Shown in pieces: positions 41,367 through 50,910 of a stretch of 64,000 nucleotides of DNA (its first letter is position 1; each line of letters starts with the position of its first letter). A program made the position numbers and the translations under genes. The DNA comes from Umezawaea tangerina (GTDB taxonomy: Bacteria; Actinomycetota; Actinomycetes; Mycobacteriales; Pseudonocardiaceae): the NCBI RefSeq assembly GCF_003002815.1, contig NZ_PVTF01000015.1:124001-188000 (forward strand), read 5' to 3'. The notes below the pieces were generated by a model, which was not told the origin of the DNA, ran no database searches, and was given only the letters and a program-made list of their open reading frames with translations.

Positions 41367-42655
41367 CGGGTGGTCTCCAGCTCGGCGAGCTTGGCCCGCG
41401 CCGCGGGGGCGTGCAGCGGGGAGAAGTAGGGGTTGACCGACAGCGCCTGGGTGAGCGCGGCCACGGCCTCGGGGCCGCGGTCGAGCGAGGCGAGGATCAT
41501 GCCGCGGTGGAAGGAGAACGCGGCGTTGTGCCAACCGAGCACGGAGGCCTTGTCGGAGAACTCCAGCGCTTCGGCGTGACGCCCGTTGACCTGCAGCGCC
41601 CACGCCATCGCGTCGGCGGCGAGCACGCTCTGCCTGCGCCCCCACTCCTCCTGCGCCAGCCGCAGCGCCTCGGCGGGGTCGCCGTGGTCGGCCGCGACGG
41701 TCGTCAGGGTCAGGTCGTCGTTGGCGCCCTGCGCGGCGAGCAGCTTCTTCTGCTCGGCGAGGATCGCGTACTGGGCGGCCGCCTCGGCGGGCTTGCCCGC
41801 CAGGTCGAGCAGCTCGGCGTACTCCAGCAGGAACTGCGGTACCGGGACCCGGCTGACGACCTGTTTGTAGCCCGCGATGGCCTCGTCGAACCTGCCCAGC
41901 GCCCCGGCGACCTTCGCCTTGCCCTGCAACGAGGTCACGTCGTGCGGGCTCAGCCCGAGCCCCTGGTCGTACTGGTGGGCGGCCTCGGTGAGGTCGCCGC
42001 GGTTGAACGCGAGCTCGCCGAGGTAGTAGTGGCAGAACACCTGCTCGTCGGCCGACGACGCGGCGGTGAGCGCGCGGTCGAGCGCCTGCTTCGCCTCCTC
42101 GTCACGACCGTGCAGCTCGAAGTGGTAGGAGGCGCGGGTGAACGACGCGACGCCGGGACGCAGGTCCAGCATGCGCTGCAACGCCGTGGTGGCGGCCGCG
42201 TCGTCGCCGAGCTGGGTGTAGGCGTCGACCAGGACGCCCTGCACCTCGGCGGAGTCCGGCCGGACCGCCTGCGCCTTGAGTCCCCAGTCGCGCGCGGCGC
42301 CGAAGTCGTGCCGGGCGTTGGCGAGCGCGCCCTGGCCGAGCATGGCGTCGCCGTTGTCGTCGGGCTTGATCCTCAGCGATTCCTCCAGTGCGCCTTGGGC
42401 TTTGACGTAGTACGAGGGATCGGCACCGGCACGGGCGAGCTCGGTGTAGGTGGCGCCGAGCTCGGCCCACGTCCCGGCGTCGGTCGGCCTGGCGTGCAGC
42501 TTGTCCTGCAGTGCGACCGTCCTGGTCTGCAAGGCGTTCGCCCTGTTCGGCTCGGGGGCCGACGCGGGGGTGCCGCCCGAGCGGGCGGCGAACGAGACGG
42601 CCGTCACCGCTACGGCGACGACGGCGGCGGACCACAGCCAGTACTGGCGCTTCAT
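41363..42655 (-). CDS. TPR-repeat protein, membrane-anchored
   Basis: The protein has about 430 residues. A single N-terminal hydrophobic segment (about 6-24) could be an uncleaved signal anchor. The rest is tetratricopeptide-like helix pairs, clearest at ADPSYYVKAQGALEESLRIKPDD, ADEQVFCHYYLGELAFNRGDLTEAAHQYDQGLGLSP and FDEAIAGYKQVV. It likely scaffolds proteins on the outer face of the membrane. It sits between the DUF4331 gene (88-base gap) and the NicO permease (four-base overlap), an association suggesting the three act together. Confidence 0.83.
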   Translation of the reverse strand: MKRQYWLWSAAVVAVAVTAVSFAARSGGTPASAPEPNRANALQTRTVALQDKLHARPTDAGTWAELGATYTELARAGADPSYYVKAQGALEESLRIKPDDNGDAMLGQGALANARHDFGAARDWGLKAQAVRPDSAEVQGVLVDAYTQLGDDAAATTALQRMLDLRPGVASFTRASYHFELHGRDEEAKQALDRALTAASSADEQVFCHYYLGELAFNRGDLTEAAHQYDQGLGLSPHDVTSLQGKAKVAGALGRFDEAIAGYKQVVSRVPVPQFLLEYAELLDLAGKPAEAAAQYAILAEQKKLLAAQGANDDLTLTTVAADHGDPAEALRLAQEEWGRRQSVLAADAMAWALQVNGRHAEALEFSDKASVLGWHNAAFSFHRGMILASLDRGPEAVAALTQALSVNPYFSPLHAPAARAKLAELETTR

Positions 42656-42687
42656 GGCGATTCCTCGGTCACTCCACACCCGACACC

Positions 42688-42721
42688 CCACGCCGGACGC
42701 GGACGGCCGCGGCCGGCGTGG
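42688..42721 (-). promoter_or_regulatory. Hairpin between DUF4331 and TPR genes
   Basis: A nine-base perfect inverted repeat (CCACGCCGG / CCGGCGTGG) with a 16-base loop lies in the 88-base gap. There is no T tract, so it may be an attenuator or a transcript-stabilising hairpin rather than a full terminator. Confidence 0.4.
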
Positions 42722-42743
42722 AGTGGTTCGGGTCCGAAAGCGG

Positions 42744-44183
42744 TCAGGGGGTGTTGACGGCCTTGTTGCGCGGCAGCCCGACGTACGGGAAGTTCGGGGC
42801 GAAGGTCACGTCGTTGTGGTGGACCTTGTCCCCGGCCGCGAGGGCCTTCACCAGGTGGCCGCTCTGCGCCGCACCCTCCAGGGCCTGGATCTCGATGTCG
42901 ACGACGTCGTCGAACAGGCGCCTGCCGTTCGGGAAGCCCTGCGTGTCACCGGCCAGCACACCCAGGCGGTTGGGCTGGGGGTTCGGCGCGATCGACATGT
43001 TGAGCCGCAGCTGCTCGGACGGCACGAACTTCTTCGGGTCGACGTCCATGTTGTTCAGCTGCGAGTTCAGGTCCGTCTTGATCGGACCGCCCGCCTTGGT
43101 GGTGACGCCGGTCAGGAAGATCTCCAGCAGGTCGTTGCGCGGGGCCGCGGGCGCCTTGATCCCGTAGATCGACTCCACCAGCGCGGGCAGCTCCGGGGTG
43201 AGGACCCGGTCGAGCAGCGCCTGCACCTTGCCGTCGTTGACCGGCTCCAGGCCGTTGAACGCGTCCTTGATCCCGGCCGAGGAGACGACCTCGTTCACCA
43301 GCGGGTTGCCCAGTCGGGACACCTGCACGAACGGGCCTTCCGGGTTGGCCTGGCCCGGCGACAGCTTCAGGGTCTGCCGCTCGGTGTCGGCCCAGATGCC
43401 GATGACCGGGTTGCGCTGCGCGTCGCCCTTGAGCGCCAGCATGTGCTTGGGGATCTGCAGCGCGATGGTGTTGACGTTGTAGCCCTTGAGCGTGTCCTGG
43501 CCGACCTCGGACAGGTTCGCGCCGTAGAGCAGGTCGAACACCCGCAGGTCGGCGAAGAACGGGTCGTCGGCCGGGCCCGCGTAGATCTGGCCGCCACCGG
43601 GCAGCTTGCTGATCGCCTGGTCGCGCAGCGGCTGGAAGTACGGCATGGACGCCGGTCCGACGATGGACGGGGCGACCGGACCGTCCTTGATCAGCATCTT
43701 GCGGCCGCCCGCGTCGTCGAGCTGTTCGAGGCTGTAGGTCTGGCGGAACAACAGGTTCTCGTCGTCCAAAGAGGACACGACCCCGTTGTTGTAGAGGAAC
43801 GTGTCCGCGCCGCGCTTGTCCTCGGTCTTGAACGTCAGCCGGTAGGTGAGGTCCGGGACCGAGTTGCCGTCGTTGTCGATGTTGATGTCGTAGTGGGCGT
43901 CGGTCGCCCACGGGTAGAAGTTGGGGCCACCGTTGGGTTCCTGGAACCCGTAGTAGTTGGCGATCACCGTCACGAAGTCCGGCTGGTCACCGGCGACGAA
44001 CGCGTACAGGTCGGTGTTGTCGACCGACGGGTCCGCCGAGATCAACGGCGCTTCGCGGTGGCTCGACGCCACCGAGGAGCCGGGCACCAGGACGTCGACC
44101 GCGGCGATCAACAAGGTGGCGCCCGCGGCGGCCAGCACGCCCCTCGTGCGTCGCCGCCGTGTCAGTGGTGGTGCTTCTGCCAT
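42744..44183 (-). CDS. Secreted DUF4331 protein
   Basis: This 479-residue protein has a basic N-terminus and hydrophobic signal (about 15-40), then a DUF4331 domain through to the C-terminus. It is recognised by ASSHREAPLISADPSVDNTDLYAFVAGD, ANYYGFQEPNGGPNFYPW, AHYDINIDNDGNSVPDLTYRLTF and a final DDVVDIEIQALEG. The domain is extracytoplasmic and of unknown function. The SHREAP motif with conserved His/Glu/Asp residues could bind metal. It heads the run TPR-NicO-lipoprotein-GntR-GNAT. Confidence 0.88.
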   Translation of the reverse strand: MAEAPPLTRRRRTRGVLAAAGATLLIAAVDVLVPGSSVASSHREAPLISADPSVDNTDLYAFVAGDQPDFVTVIANYYGFQEPNGGPNFYPWATDAHYDINIDNDGNSVPDLTYRLTFKTEDKRGADTFLYNNGVVSSLDDENLLFRQTYSLEQLDDAGGRKMLIKDGPVAPSIVGPASMPYFQPLRDQAISKLPGGGQIYAGPADDPFFADLRVFDLLYGANLSEVGQDTLKGYNVNTIALQIPKHMLALKGDAQRNPVIGIWADTERQTLKLSPGQANPEGPFVQVSRLGNPLVNEVVSSAGIKDAFNGLEPVNDGKVQALLDRVLTPELPALVESIYGIKAPAAPRNDLLEIFLTGVTTKAGGPIKTDLNSQLNNMDVDPKKFVPSEQLRLNMSIAPNPQPNRLGVLAGDTQGFPNGRRLFDDVVDIEIQALEGAAQSGHLVKALAAGDKVHHNDVTFAPNFPYVGLPRNKAVNTP

Positions 44184-44282
44184 GCCCGCTCCTTTCCCTC
44201 TCGCCCACGCACGCGGGCTTCAGGGAGGGATTCGCAGGAATCGGCAGTGGCGTTCAACGCTCAGCCATCACACAGGTGATAT

Positions 44283-44320
44283 TGGTCCGAACAGCCCACT
44301 GTTTGGGGCTGTTCGGACCA
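44283..44320. terminator. Hairpin after the amidohydrolase gene
   Basis: A perfect 15-bp stem with an eight-base loop (44298-44305) begins about 30 bases beyond the amidohydrolase stop on the minus strand and about 100 bases upstream of the DUF4331 start. It is most simply the terminator of the tct-NACHT-amidohydrolase operon. An operator for the DUF4331 operon is an alternative. Confidence 0.6.
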
Positions 44321-44349
44321 GTTCTGCGACGCGCACAAGATCGTTGGGT

Positions 44350-45945
44350 CTAGTCCCGCTCGAAGATGGTGCGTCCGTTCAGGACGGTCCGCAGGCACAC
44401 GGGCAGCGCCGCGCCCGGCTCCAGCGACGGCAGACCCGGCACCCCGGAACGGGGGTCGAGCGACCACCGCTGGACCCGCGAGTCCGACCCGGCGACGACG
44501 AGCTCGCCCGCCTCCCACACGGCGTAGGTGGCGGGCGCGCCGGGCTGGAGCGTGCCGGTGATGCCGTCGTCCACGCCCGCGGCCCGCCAGCCGCCCCTGG
44601 TGTGCGCGGTGAAGGCCGCGCGCGGCGACAGGCCGGACCCCGGCGTGCGGTGGTGCACGGCCGCGCGGACGGCGGCCCACGGGTCCAGGCTGGTCACCGG
44701 GGTGTCCGAGCCGAAGGCGAGCAGCATCCCGGCGGAGGCGAGCTGGGCGAAGGGGTTCAGGCGGGTGCCGCGCTCGGTGCCGAGGCGCTGCGAGTACATG
44801 CCGTCCGGTCCGCCCCACTCGGCGTCGAACATCGGCTGCACGGAGGCGACGACGCCGAACGCGCCGAGGCGAGCGGCCTGGTCGGCGGTGATCATCTCGA
44901 CGTGCTCGAGGCGGTGCCGCCGGGCGGCCAGTGCCGGGGCGCCGACCTTCGCGGCGGCGAGCTCGAAGCCGTCGACGACCGCGGCCATGCCCGCGTCGCC
45001 GATGACGTGGAACCCCGCCTGCAGACCGGCTTCGGTGCAGGAGACCAGGTGGGCGGCGATGGCGGCGGCGTCGCGGTAGAGGGCGCCCGAGGTGTCCGGC
45101 CGGTCGGCGTAGGGGGCGACCAGGGCGGCGGTGCGGGACCCGATGGCGCCGTCGACGAACAGGTCGCCCGCCAGGCCGTGGACCGGGAGGTCGACCGGGT
45201 CCACGTCACCCCAGTAGCCGACGACCTGCGGGCCGTCGGTCATCGCGAGGAGGTCGGCGAGGTCGTCCGCGCTGGAGATCACAGGGCCCGCGCACTCGTG
45301 CACGGCGGCGACGCCGCGGCTGGCGGCGTGGCGCAGGAAGGCCCTTTGCGCGGCGCGCCGCCGCTCGACCGGGATGGCCGCCTGGGCGACGGAGCGCACG
45401 TGGTGGTGGGCGTCGCGCGACAGCGGGCCGTCCTCGGACCAGCCGTCGGCGGTGCGCGCCCCGTGGGCGAGGTCGACCAGCGCGGAGGAGGCCAGCGCGG
45501 AGTGCACGTCGATCCGCGAGAGGTAGACCACCGCTCCCCCGGCGACCTCGTCCAGCTCGGCGCGGGTGGGCGTGCGGCCCTCGGGCCACCGGGTCTCGTC
45601 CCAGCCGTGACCCCAGATCAACGGGCCGTCGGCCGCGCGGACGGCGTCGAGGCACTCGGCCAGCGAGGCGCACCCGGTGAGGTCGAGGCCGGTTAGCTGG
45701 AGTCCGGCGGCGGTGGCGTGCACGTGCGCGTCCACGAACGCGGGCGCGACGAACGCCCCGTCGAGCTCCACGACCTCGGCGTCCGGGTGCAGCGTGCGCC
45801 CGACGGTGTCCTGCCCCACCCACACGATCGTGCCGTCGGTGATGGCCATCGCCGTCGCCGCCGACGAGGAGTAGATGCGGCCGCCGACCAGGAGGCGCGT
45901 CGAAGTGCTTTTCCCCGCTGAGGCGCCGGGCGTTGTTGTCGTCAC
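44350..45945 (-). CDS. YtcJ-like metal-dependent amidohydrolase
   Basis: This 531-residue member of the amidohydrolase_3 family has a small beta domain (residues 18-70), the metal motif PAFVDAHVHATAAG, a DLTGCASLAECLDAV region, GHGWDETRWPEGR, GFHVIGDAGMAAVVDGFE, HRLEHVEMI and FGSDTPVTSLDPW (late Asp). YtcJ-type enzymes hydrolyse C-N bonds in N-acyl or cyclic amides; the substrate is unknown. Its start overlaps the NACHT gene stop by four bases (GTGA/ATGA type), so the two are translationally coupled at the end of the tctCBA operon. It is cytosolic; no signal peptide is seen. Confidence 0.87.
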   Translation of the reverse strand: MTTTTPGASAGKSTSTRLLVGGRIYSSSAATAMAITDGTIVWVGQDTVGRTLHPDAEVVELDGAFVAPAFVDAHVHATAAGLQLTGLDLTGCASLAECLDAVRAADGPLIWGHGWDETRWPEGRTPTRAELDEVAGGAVVYLSRIDVHSALASSALVDLAHGARTADGWSEDGPLSRDAHHHVRSVAQAAIPVERRRAAQRAFLRHAASRGVAAVHECAGPVISSADDLADLLAMTDGPQVVGYWGDVDPVDLPVHGLAGDLFVDGAIGSRTAALVAPYADRPDTSGALYRDAAAIAAHLVSCTEAGLQAGFHVIGDAGMAAVVDGFELAAAKVGAPALAARRHRLEHVEMITADQAARLGAFGVVASVQPMFDAEWGGPDGMYSQRLGTERGTRLNPFAQLASAGMLLAFGSDTPVTSLDPWAAVRAAVHHRTPGSGLSPRAAFTAHTRGGWRAAGVDDGITGTLQPGAPATYAVWEAGELVVAGSDSRVQRWSLDPRSGVPGLPSLEPGAALPVCLRTVLNGRTIFERD

Positions 45946-47738
45946 GACTGTGCAGTCTGCCCGTGGTCCTCGGCCAGCCGGTCACGGAGGCGGGCGTGGC
46001 GGAACTGGTGGACCGGACCGGCCTGCCGCAGCACACCCCGCCGGTGGGCATCGCGGAGGAACGCCATCAGCCGCCAGGGCAGCCTGCCGGTCGCCGCCAG
46101 GTAAGCGCGGGCCAGTCCGAGTCGGCCCCACGCCTGGTAGGCGGCCGTCTGGACCGCACCGACGCAGAGCCCCACCACGAGCACCTCCCGGCCGAGGCCG
46201 CCGGGCACCACGCCCACGACGAGGGCCACGGGCAACGCCCACTTGGCGAGGTTCACCGCGGCGGCCGCCCGGTCGACGCGCAGCAGCCGGTCGGGGTCGC
46301 TCACGACGTGCCGCACCGCGCCCTCCCCCACCGCCGTGGCCAGCGCGGGCGCCGCGAAGGCCAGGGCGGCCACCGCGGCCCGGAGTGGACCAAGGCCGAG
46401 CAGCAGTCCCGCGCCCAGGCCGCACAGCGCACCGACCAGAGCCGCCCGCGGCACTCCGGTCCAGCGGTCGGGACGCAGGCGCACCGGTGGCCGGGAGGCG
46501 GTCGAGCCGACGCTCACCGCGACCACCAGCACGGCCACCGCGAGGGCCGCCGCGGGTGATCCGAGGAGCGCCGCGGCGGCGATCAGCGGGATCCCGGCGG
46601 CCACCAGGACCAGCCGCGGGTAGTTCGGCACCAGGTCGGGCAGCTCCCACCAGGCCAGGTCGTGGGTGCCCCGGCCCACCAGGAACCGGGCTAACTCACC
46701 GAAGTACCGCGCGTGCGCCTCGTCGTACAGCGCGGGCACGAACCGGTCGACCAGGTGGCCTTCGGGGTCGTCGACCTCCAGCAGCTCGGCCGGGTCCGCG
46801 GTCTCGTAGACCGTGCGCGCCAGGGTGAGCATCAGCGGCGTGTCCAGCACCGGGGCCAACCGGTCGACCACCGGTGCCCACTTGTCGTTGCGCGTGGCCA
46901 GCCGCAGGTACTTCGCCACGTCCACAGAGGACAGGTCGGCCAGCTCGACCACCGCGGCGCCGGTCACCACGTCGCCCGCCGCCGCGTACTCGTCGACCCG
47001 GCTGGTCAGCACCACCGGGTCGCCCTCCCCCAGTGCCGCGTTGATCCCGCGGACCGCCTCGGCCCGCAGCTGAGGGGCGATCTCGTCGAACCCGTCGAGC
47101 ACCGGCAGGATCCGGCCCGCCTCGACCAGTGCCCTGGTGTCCCGGCCGTAGGACCGCTCCAGCCGGTCGGCCATCCACTCCCGCAGGTCCTGGCCGGCGG
47201 GGTTCCACGACGCCAGGGTGAAGACCACCGGGACGCGGTCGGTCTCGACGCCGAGCACGAACCTGGTGGTGAACACCGTCTTGCCCGATCCCGGCCGTCC
47301 GAGCACCACCAGCCGTCCCGACGGCACCGCGGCGTAGACCTCGGCGACCCGGTCGAGGGTGCCGTCGAGGTCGAGCGGATCCTCGCGGTCGGGGTCGCGG
47401 TGCACGGCGGGCCAGTGGTCGGCCAGCGCCGCCGGGGCGCCGGTCCACCGCACCGGCAGCGGGTACGGGTCGTGCACGCCGCGCACGCGTTCCTCGCGCT
47501 GCCACTGGGCGCGCACGGCGGCCCTGAGGTCGGCGGCGACCCGGTCGGCGTCCGGTGTCCCCGAACGCCCCTGCCACCACTGCGACAGCGCCAGCAGCAG
47601 CCCGGCGGCCCCGAAGAGCATGCCGAGCACGCTCGACTTCTGGTCGGCCAGCTCCCAGCCGTCGCCGCGCAGGAACAAGAAGAGGCCGGTGGCGGCCACG
47701 AGGGCCACCACCGGCCAGGTCCACCGGGGTGAGGGCAT
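45942..47738 (-). CDS. Membrane NACHT-domain NTPase
   Basis: This 598-residue protein has two N-terminal membrane helices (about 8-24 and 38-54), a linker, a NACHT NTPase (about 135-330) with Walker A VLGRPGSGKT (K153), Walker B LPVLDGFDEI (about 213-222) and sensor LTSRVDEY, and a C-terminal membrane region of at least five helices (about 375-545). I see no C-terminal repeat sensor. NACHT proteins are signal-transducing STAND ATPases, and some bacterial ones are anti-phage. It starts seven bases after the tctA stop and is coupled to the amidohydrolase, so it is part of a transport operon rather than an obvious defence island. Confidence 0.86.
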   Translation of the reverse strand: MPSPRWTWPVVALVAATGLFLFLRGDGWELADQKSSVLGMLFGAAGLLLALSQWWQGRSGTPDADRVAADLRAAVRAQWQREERVRGVHDPYPLPVRWTGAPAALADHWPAVHRDPDREDPLDLDGTLDRVAEVYAAVPSGRLVVLGRPGSGKTVFTTRFVLGVETDRVPVVFTLASWNPAGQDLREWMADRLERSYGRDTRALVEAGRILPVLDGFDEIAPQLRAEAVRGINAALGEGDPVVLTSRVDEYAAAGDVVTGAAVVELADLSSVDVAKYLRLATRNDKWAPVVDRLAPVLDTPLMLTLARTVYETADPAELLEVDDPEGHLVDRFVPALYDEAHARYFGELARFLVGRGTHDLAWWELPDLVPNYPRLVLVAAGIPLIAAAALLGSPAAALAVAVLVVAVSVGSTASRPPVRLRPDRWTGVPRAALVGALCGLGAGLLLGLGPLRAAVAALAFAAPALATAVGEGAVRHVVSDPDRLLRVDRAAAAVNLAKWALPVALVVGVVPGGLGREVLVVGLCVGAVQTAAYQAWGRLGLARAYLAATGRLPWRLMAFLRDAHRRGVLRQAGPVHQFRHARLRDRLAEDHGQTAQS

Positions 47739-47745
47739 CAGGACA

Positions 47746-49251
47746 TCATGCCGGGACCTTCACCTCGTCGACCTTGTTTCGACGGAGCCGGAGCACGAGC
47801 GTCGTGATCAGCACGAGCGCGAGCAGGCCGTAGGCGACCATCGCGAACGGGCTGTCCACCAGGGCGACCGGGTTGCCCTGGCTGATGGTCAGCGTCCGGC
47901 GCAGCTGCTCCTCCGCCATCGGCCCCAGGATCATGCCCACCACGGCGGGCGCGACCGGGTAGCCGTGGCGGCGCATGAAGAAGCCGACGACACCGATCAC
48001 CAGCAGGACGACCAGGTCCTCCACGATGAAGTTCACCGCGTACGTGCCGAGCGCGGCGAACAGCAGGATGCCCGCGTACAGGTACGGCCGCGGGATCTGC
48101 AGCACCTTCACCCAGATCTTCACCAGGGGCAGGTTGAGCACCAGGAGCATCACGTTGCCGATGTAGAGGCTCGCGATCAGCGCCCACACCATCGCCGGGT
48201 TGTTGGTGAACAGCTGCGGACCCGGCTGGATGCCGTAGCTCTGGAACGCCGCGACGATGACCGCCGCGGTCGCCGTCGTCGGCAGGCCCAGCGTCAGCAG
48301 CGGCACGAGCACGCCCGCCGCCGCCGCGTTGTTGGCCGCCTCCGGTCCCGCGACACCCTCGATCGCGCCCTTGCCGAACTCCTCGGGGCGCTTCGCGAGC
48401 TTCTTCTCGGCCGCGTAGGACAGGAACGTCGAGACGTCCGCGCCACCGGCCGGGATGGTGCCGATCGGGAACCCGATCGCGGTGCCGCGCAACCACGGCT
48501 TCCACGAGCGGGCCCAGAACTCCCTGGTCATCCACTTGCCGCCCAGCGGGACGACCTCGACCGGCCCGTGCCGCAGCCGCGACGCCACGTACAGCGCCTC
48601 GCCGACGGCGAAGAACCCGACCGCGACGACGACCACGTCGATGCCGTCGGCCAGCACCGACATGCCCATGGTCAGCCGGGGCTGGCCGCTGAGCGTGTCG
48701 GTGCCGATCAGCCCGGCGAACAGGCCGAGGGCCAGCGAGGCCAGCCCCCGGCTGATCGACGAGCCGAGCAGCGCGGCGACCGTGACGAACGCGACGACCA
48801 TCAGCGCGAAGTAGTCGGGCGGCCCGAGGGTCACCGCGAGGTCGGCGATGGTCGGCGCCAGCACGGTCAGCAGCACCGTGGCGATGGTGCCCGCGACGAA
48901 GGAGCCGATGGCGGCGGTGGCGAGCGCGGCGGCACCGCGCCCGGCTTTCGCCATCTTGTTGCCCTCGAGCGCCGTCACGATCGAGGACGACTCACCGGGC
49001 GTGTTCAGCAGGATCGACGTGGTCGACCCGCCGTACATGCCGCCGTAGTAGATGCCCGCGAAGATGATCAGCGCCGCGGTGGGCTCCAGCGTGTAGGTCA
49101 ACGGCAGCAGCAGCGCCACCGTCATGGCCGGGCCGATGCCCGGCAGCACGCCGACCGCGGTGCCCAGCGTGACGCCGAGCAGCGCGTAGAGCAGGTATTC
49201 CGGCTGCATCGCGGTCGCGAAACCCTCGAGCAGCAGCGTGACGTTATCCAT
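47746..49251 (-). CDS. tctA: Tripartite tricarboxylate transporter, large permease TctA
   Basis: This 501-residue permease has about 12 membrane helices and the TctA signatures [42 protein letters not shown] and [20 protein letters not shown], with the conserved [12 protein letters not shown] and [12 protein letters not shown]. It forms the translocation pore of a tripartite tricarboxylate transporter with TctB and the TctC receptor. The ATG at 49251 overlaps the tctB stop by eight bases. The length is standard for the family. Confidence 0.94.
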   Translation of the reverse strand: MDNVTLLLEGFATAMQPEYLLYALLGVTLGTAVGVLPGIGPAMTVALLLPLTYTLEPTAALIIFAGIYYGGMYGGSTTSILLNTPGESSSIVTALEGNKMAKAGRGAAALATAAIGSFVAGTIATVLLTVLAPTIADLAVTLGPPDYFALMVVAFVTVAALLGSSISRGLASLALGLFAGLIGTDTLSGQPRLTMGMSVLADGIDVVVVAVGFFAVGEALYVASRLRHGPVEVVPLGGKWMTREFWARSWKPWLRGTAIGFPIGTIPAGGADVSTFLSYAAEKKLAKRPEEFGKGAIEGVAGPEAANNAAAAGVLVPLLTLGLPTTATAAVIVAAFQSYGIQPGPQLFTNNPAMVWALIASLYIGNVMLLVLNLPLVKIWVKVLQIPRPYLYAGILLFAALGTYAVNFIVEDLVVLLVIGVVGFFMRRHGYPVAPAVVGMILGPMAEEQLRRTLTISQGNPVALVDSPFAMVAYGLLALVLITTLVLRLRRNKVDEVKVPA

Positions 49252-49780
49252 CGAGGAGTGGCACTCCCTCAAAGATCCCGGCGGGCAGGGAGAGCCCCAG
49301 TCCGGACGCGAAGGCCACCTGGATCACGAGGGACAGCACCACCGCGATCAGCAGCACCTTCCACCACGGCCGGGCGCCCAGCGTCCAGGCGGCGCCCGCG
49401 AACAGCAGCATCGCCGCCACCGGCCAGCCCACCAGGTCGATGAGGACCAGGTGGGCGACCAGGAAGGCCAGCAGCTTCACGACCGTCAGCCAGTCGGTCC
49501 TGGCGTCCGCGTCGACGTCCTCGGCGTCCTCCTGCTCGCCGAACTTGCCGCGCACGGTGGCCACGACGGCCGCCAGCCCGGTGGCGACGAGCAGGACCCC
49601 CACGGCGTAGGGGAAGGCACGGGGGCCGATCGAGCTGGCCGAGGCGGGCACCTTGATGGTGCCCGCTTCGACCAGCGTGAAGATCCCCAGGACCACGATC
49701 AGGCCGCCGAAGACGTACTCCTCGATCTGCCGGCCGCGGACGGGGTCCGCGGTCGGTGTCGGAGAGTCGACAGACGTCAC
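49244..49780 (-). CDS. tctB: Tripartite tricarboxylate transporter, small permease TctB
   Basis: This 178-residue protein has four membrane helices (first at [21 protein letters not shown]; last at [25 protein letters not shown]), typical of TctB. It contains [22 protein letters not shown], the family core. The GTG start at 49780 overlaps the tctC stop (GTGA). It works with TctA as the membrane part of the secondary transporter. Confidence 0.92.
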   Translation of the reverse strand: MTSVDSPTPTADPVRGRQIEEYVFGGLIVVLGIFTLVEAGTIKVPASASSIGPRAFPYAVGVLLVATGLAAVVATVRGKFGEQEDAEDVDADARTDWLTVVKLLAFLVAHLVLIDLVGWPVAAMLLFAGAAWTLGARPWWKVLLIAVVLSLVIQVAFASGLGLSLPAGIFEGVPLLDG

Positions 49781-50763
49781 TTCACCAGCCCGATCTCCTT
49801 GAGAGTGGTCTGGATGGTGTTGATCTCGGTGGTCAGGAACTTGGAGAAGTCGTGACCGGTCAGGAAGGTGTCCGTCCAGCCCTTCTTGGCCAGCTCCGCC
49901 TTCCACGCCTCGCTGTCGTGCATCTCGGTGACCAGCTTGACGAGCTTGTCCTTGGCGGCCACGGAGATGCTGCCGGGGGCCACGACGCCGCGCCAGTTGA
50001 TGAGCTCGACGGCCAGGCCCGCGCCCTTGAGGGTCGGGGCCTTGAGGTCGGCGTGCTCGTTCGGACCGGAGGTGGCCAGCGCGCGCAGCTTGCCCGACTT
50101 GATCTGCTCGGAGTACTCGCCGACACCGGAGATGCCGGCGTTGACCTTGTTGCCCAGCAGCGCGGCGAGCGACTCGCCACCGCCGGAGAACGCGACGTAG
50201 TTGAGCTTCGAGGGCTCGATGCTCTTCGCCTTGAGCATCATCGCGGCGAGGATGTGGTCGGTGCCGCCCGCGGAGCCGCCGGCGATCGAGACGCCCTGGC
50301 CCTTCGCGGCGATGTCGGCCAGCAGGTCGTCGACCTTCTGGTACGGCGACTCGGCGGGCACGACGATGACCTCGTCCTCGGCGGTGAGCCGGGCGATCGG
50401 GGTCGCGTCCTCCAGGCGCTTGTCCACGCCGTTGGACTCGACAGCGCCGACCATGACCAGGCCGGTGATCATCAAGTAGCTCTCGGACTTCTCGTTGGCG
50501 AGCTTCTGGAGCCCGACCGTGCCACCCGCGCCGCCCACGTTGCTCACCTGGACCGACTTGACCAGGTCGGCAGCGGTGATGCTGGCCTGCATGGCCCGCG
50601 CGGTCTGGTCCCAGCCGCCGCCGGGGTCGGCGGGAGCCATGATCTCGAGCTTCGCGAGCGAACTCGACGAGGAACCCGATGCGCCACAACCCGCGAGCGC
50701 CAAGCCCACCGCGATCGTCGCGGCCGCCACCGTGCGCGCTCCACGGGCGTGAATCGTTGACAT
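49777..50763 (-). CDS. tctC: Tripartite tricarboxylate transporter receptor TctC
   Basis: This 328-residue extracytoplasmic solute receptor is probably lipid-anchored through Cys26 (LALAGC). The Bug/TctC fold is visible: [50 protein letters not shown], and [24 protein letters not shown] (ligand carboxylate loop). It captures a di/tricarboxylate and delivers it to TctAB. It is the first gene of the operon tctC-tctB-tctA-NACHT-amidohydrolase and is divergent from the sensor kinase/response regulator pair. Confidence 0.93.
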   Translation of the reverse strand: MSTIHARGARTVAAATIAVGLALAGCGASGSSSSSLAKLEIMAPADPGGGWDQTARAMQASITAADLVKSVQVSNVGGAGGTVGLQKLANEKSESYLMITGLVMVGAVESNGVDKRLEDATPIARLTAEDEVIVVPAESPYQKVDDLLADIAAKGQGVSIAGGSAGGTDHILAAMMLKAKSIEPSKLNYVAFSGGGESLAALLGNKVNAGISGVGEYSEQIKSGKLRALATSGPNEHADLKAPTLKGAGLAVELINWRGVVAPGSISVAAKDKLVKLVTEMHDSEAWKAELAKKGWTDTFLTGHDFSKFLTTEINTIQTTLKEIGLVK

Positions 50764-50848
50764 TGTTGGAAGCCTCTCAGTCGCCGGAGCTCCTAGTGCC
50801 CCGATGGCGGCTGAGGCTAGGCAGACCGCGCGTGATCGTTAACGCACT

Positions 50849-50884
50849 GGCCGTAACGGTCGTATTGGTCGTTACGGTCGTGAA
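50849..50884. promoter_or_regulatory. Four tandem 9-bp operator-like repeats
   Basis: Four contiguous nine-base units (GGCCGTAAC, GGTCGTATT, GGTCGTTAC, GGTCGTGAA) begin at 50849, 50858, 50867 and 50876 in the divergent region between tctC and the sensor kinase gene. Within them CCGTAAC and GTTACGG form a seven-base inverted repeat. A palindrome CGTTAACG lies just before (50837-50844). This is the expected place for response-regulator sites controlling tctCBA. Confidence 0.65.
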
Positions 50885-50910
50885 GCGGCTCACCAGGCAC
50901 TTGGGCCAGA

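Noticed and set aside
45942-47738. NACHT protein as an established anti-phage bNACHT system
   Set aside because: It lacks a visible C-terminal sensor/effector and is embedded in a transport operon. Defence is possible but unsupported by the sequence alone.
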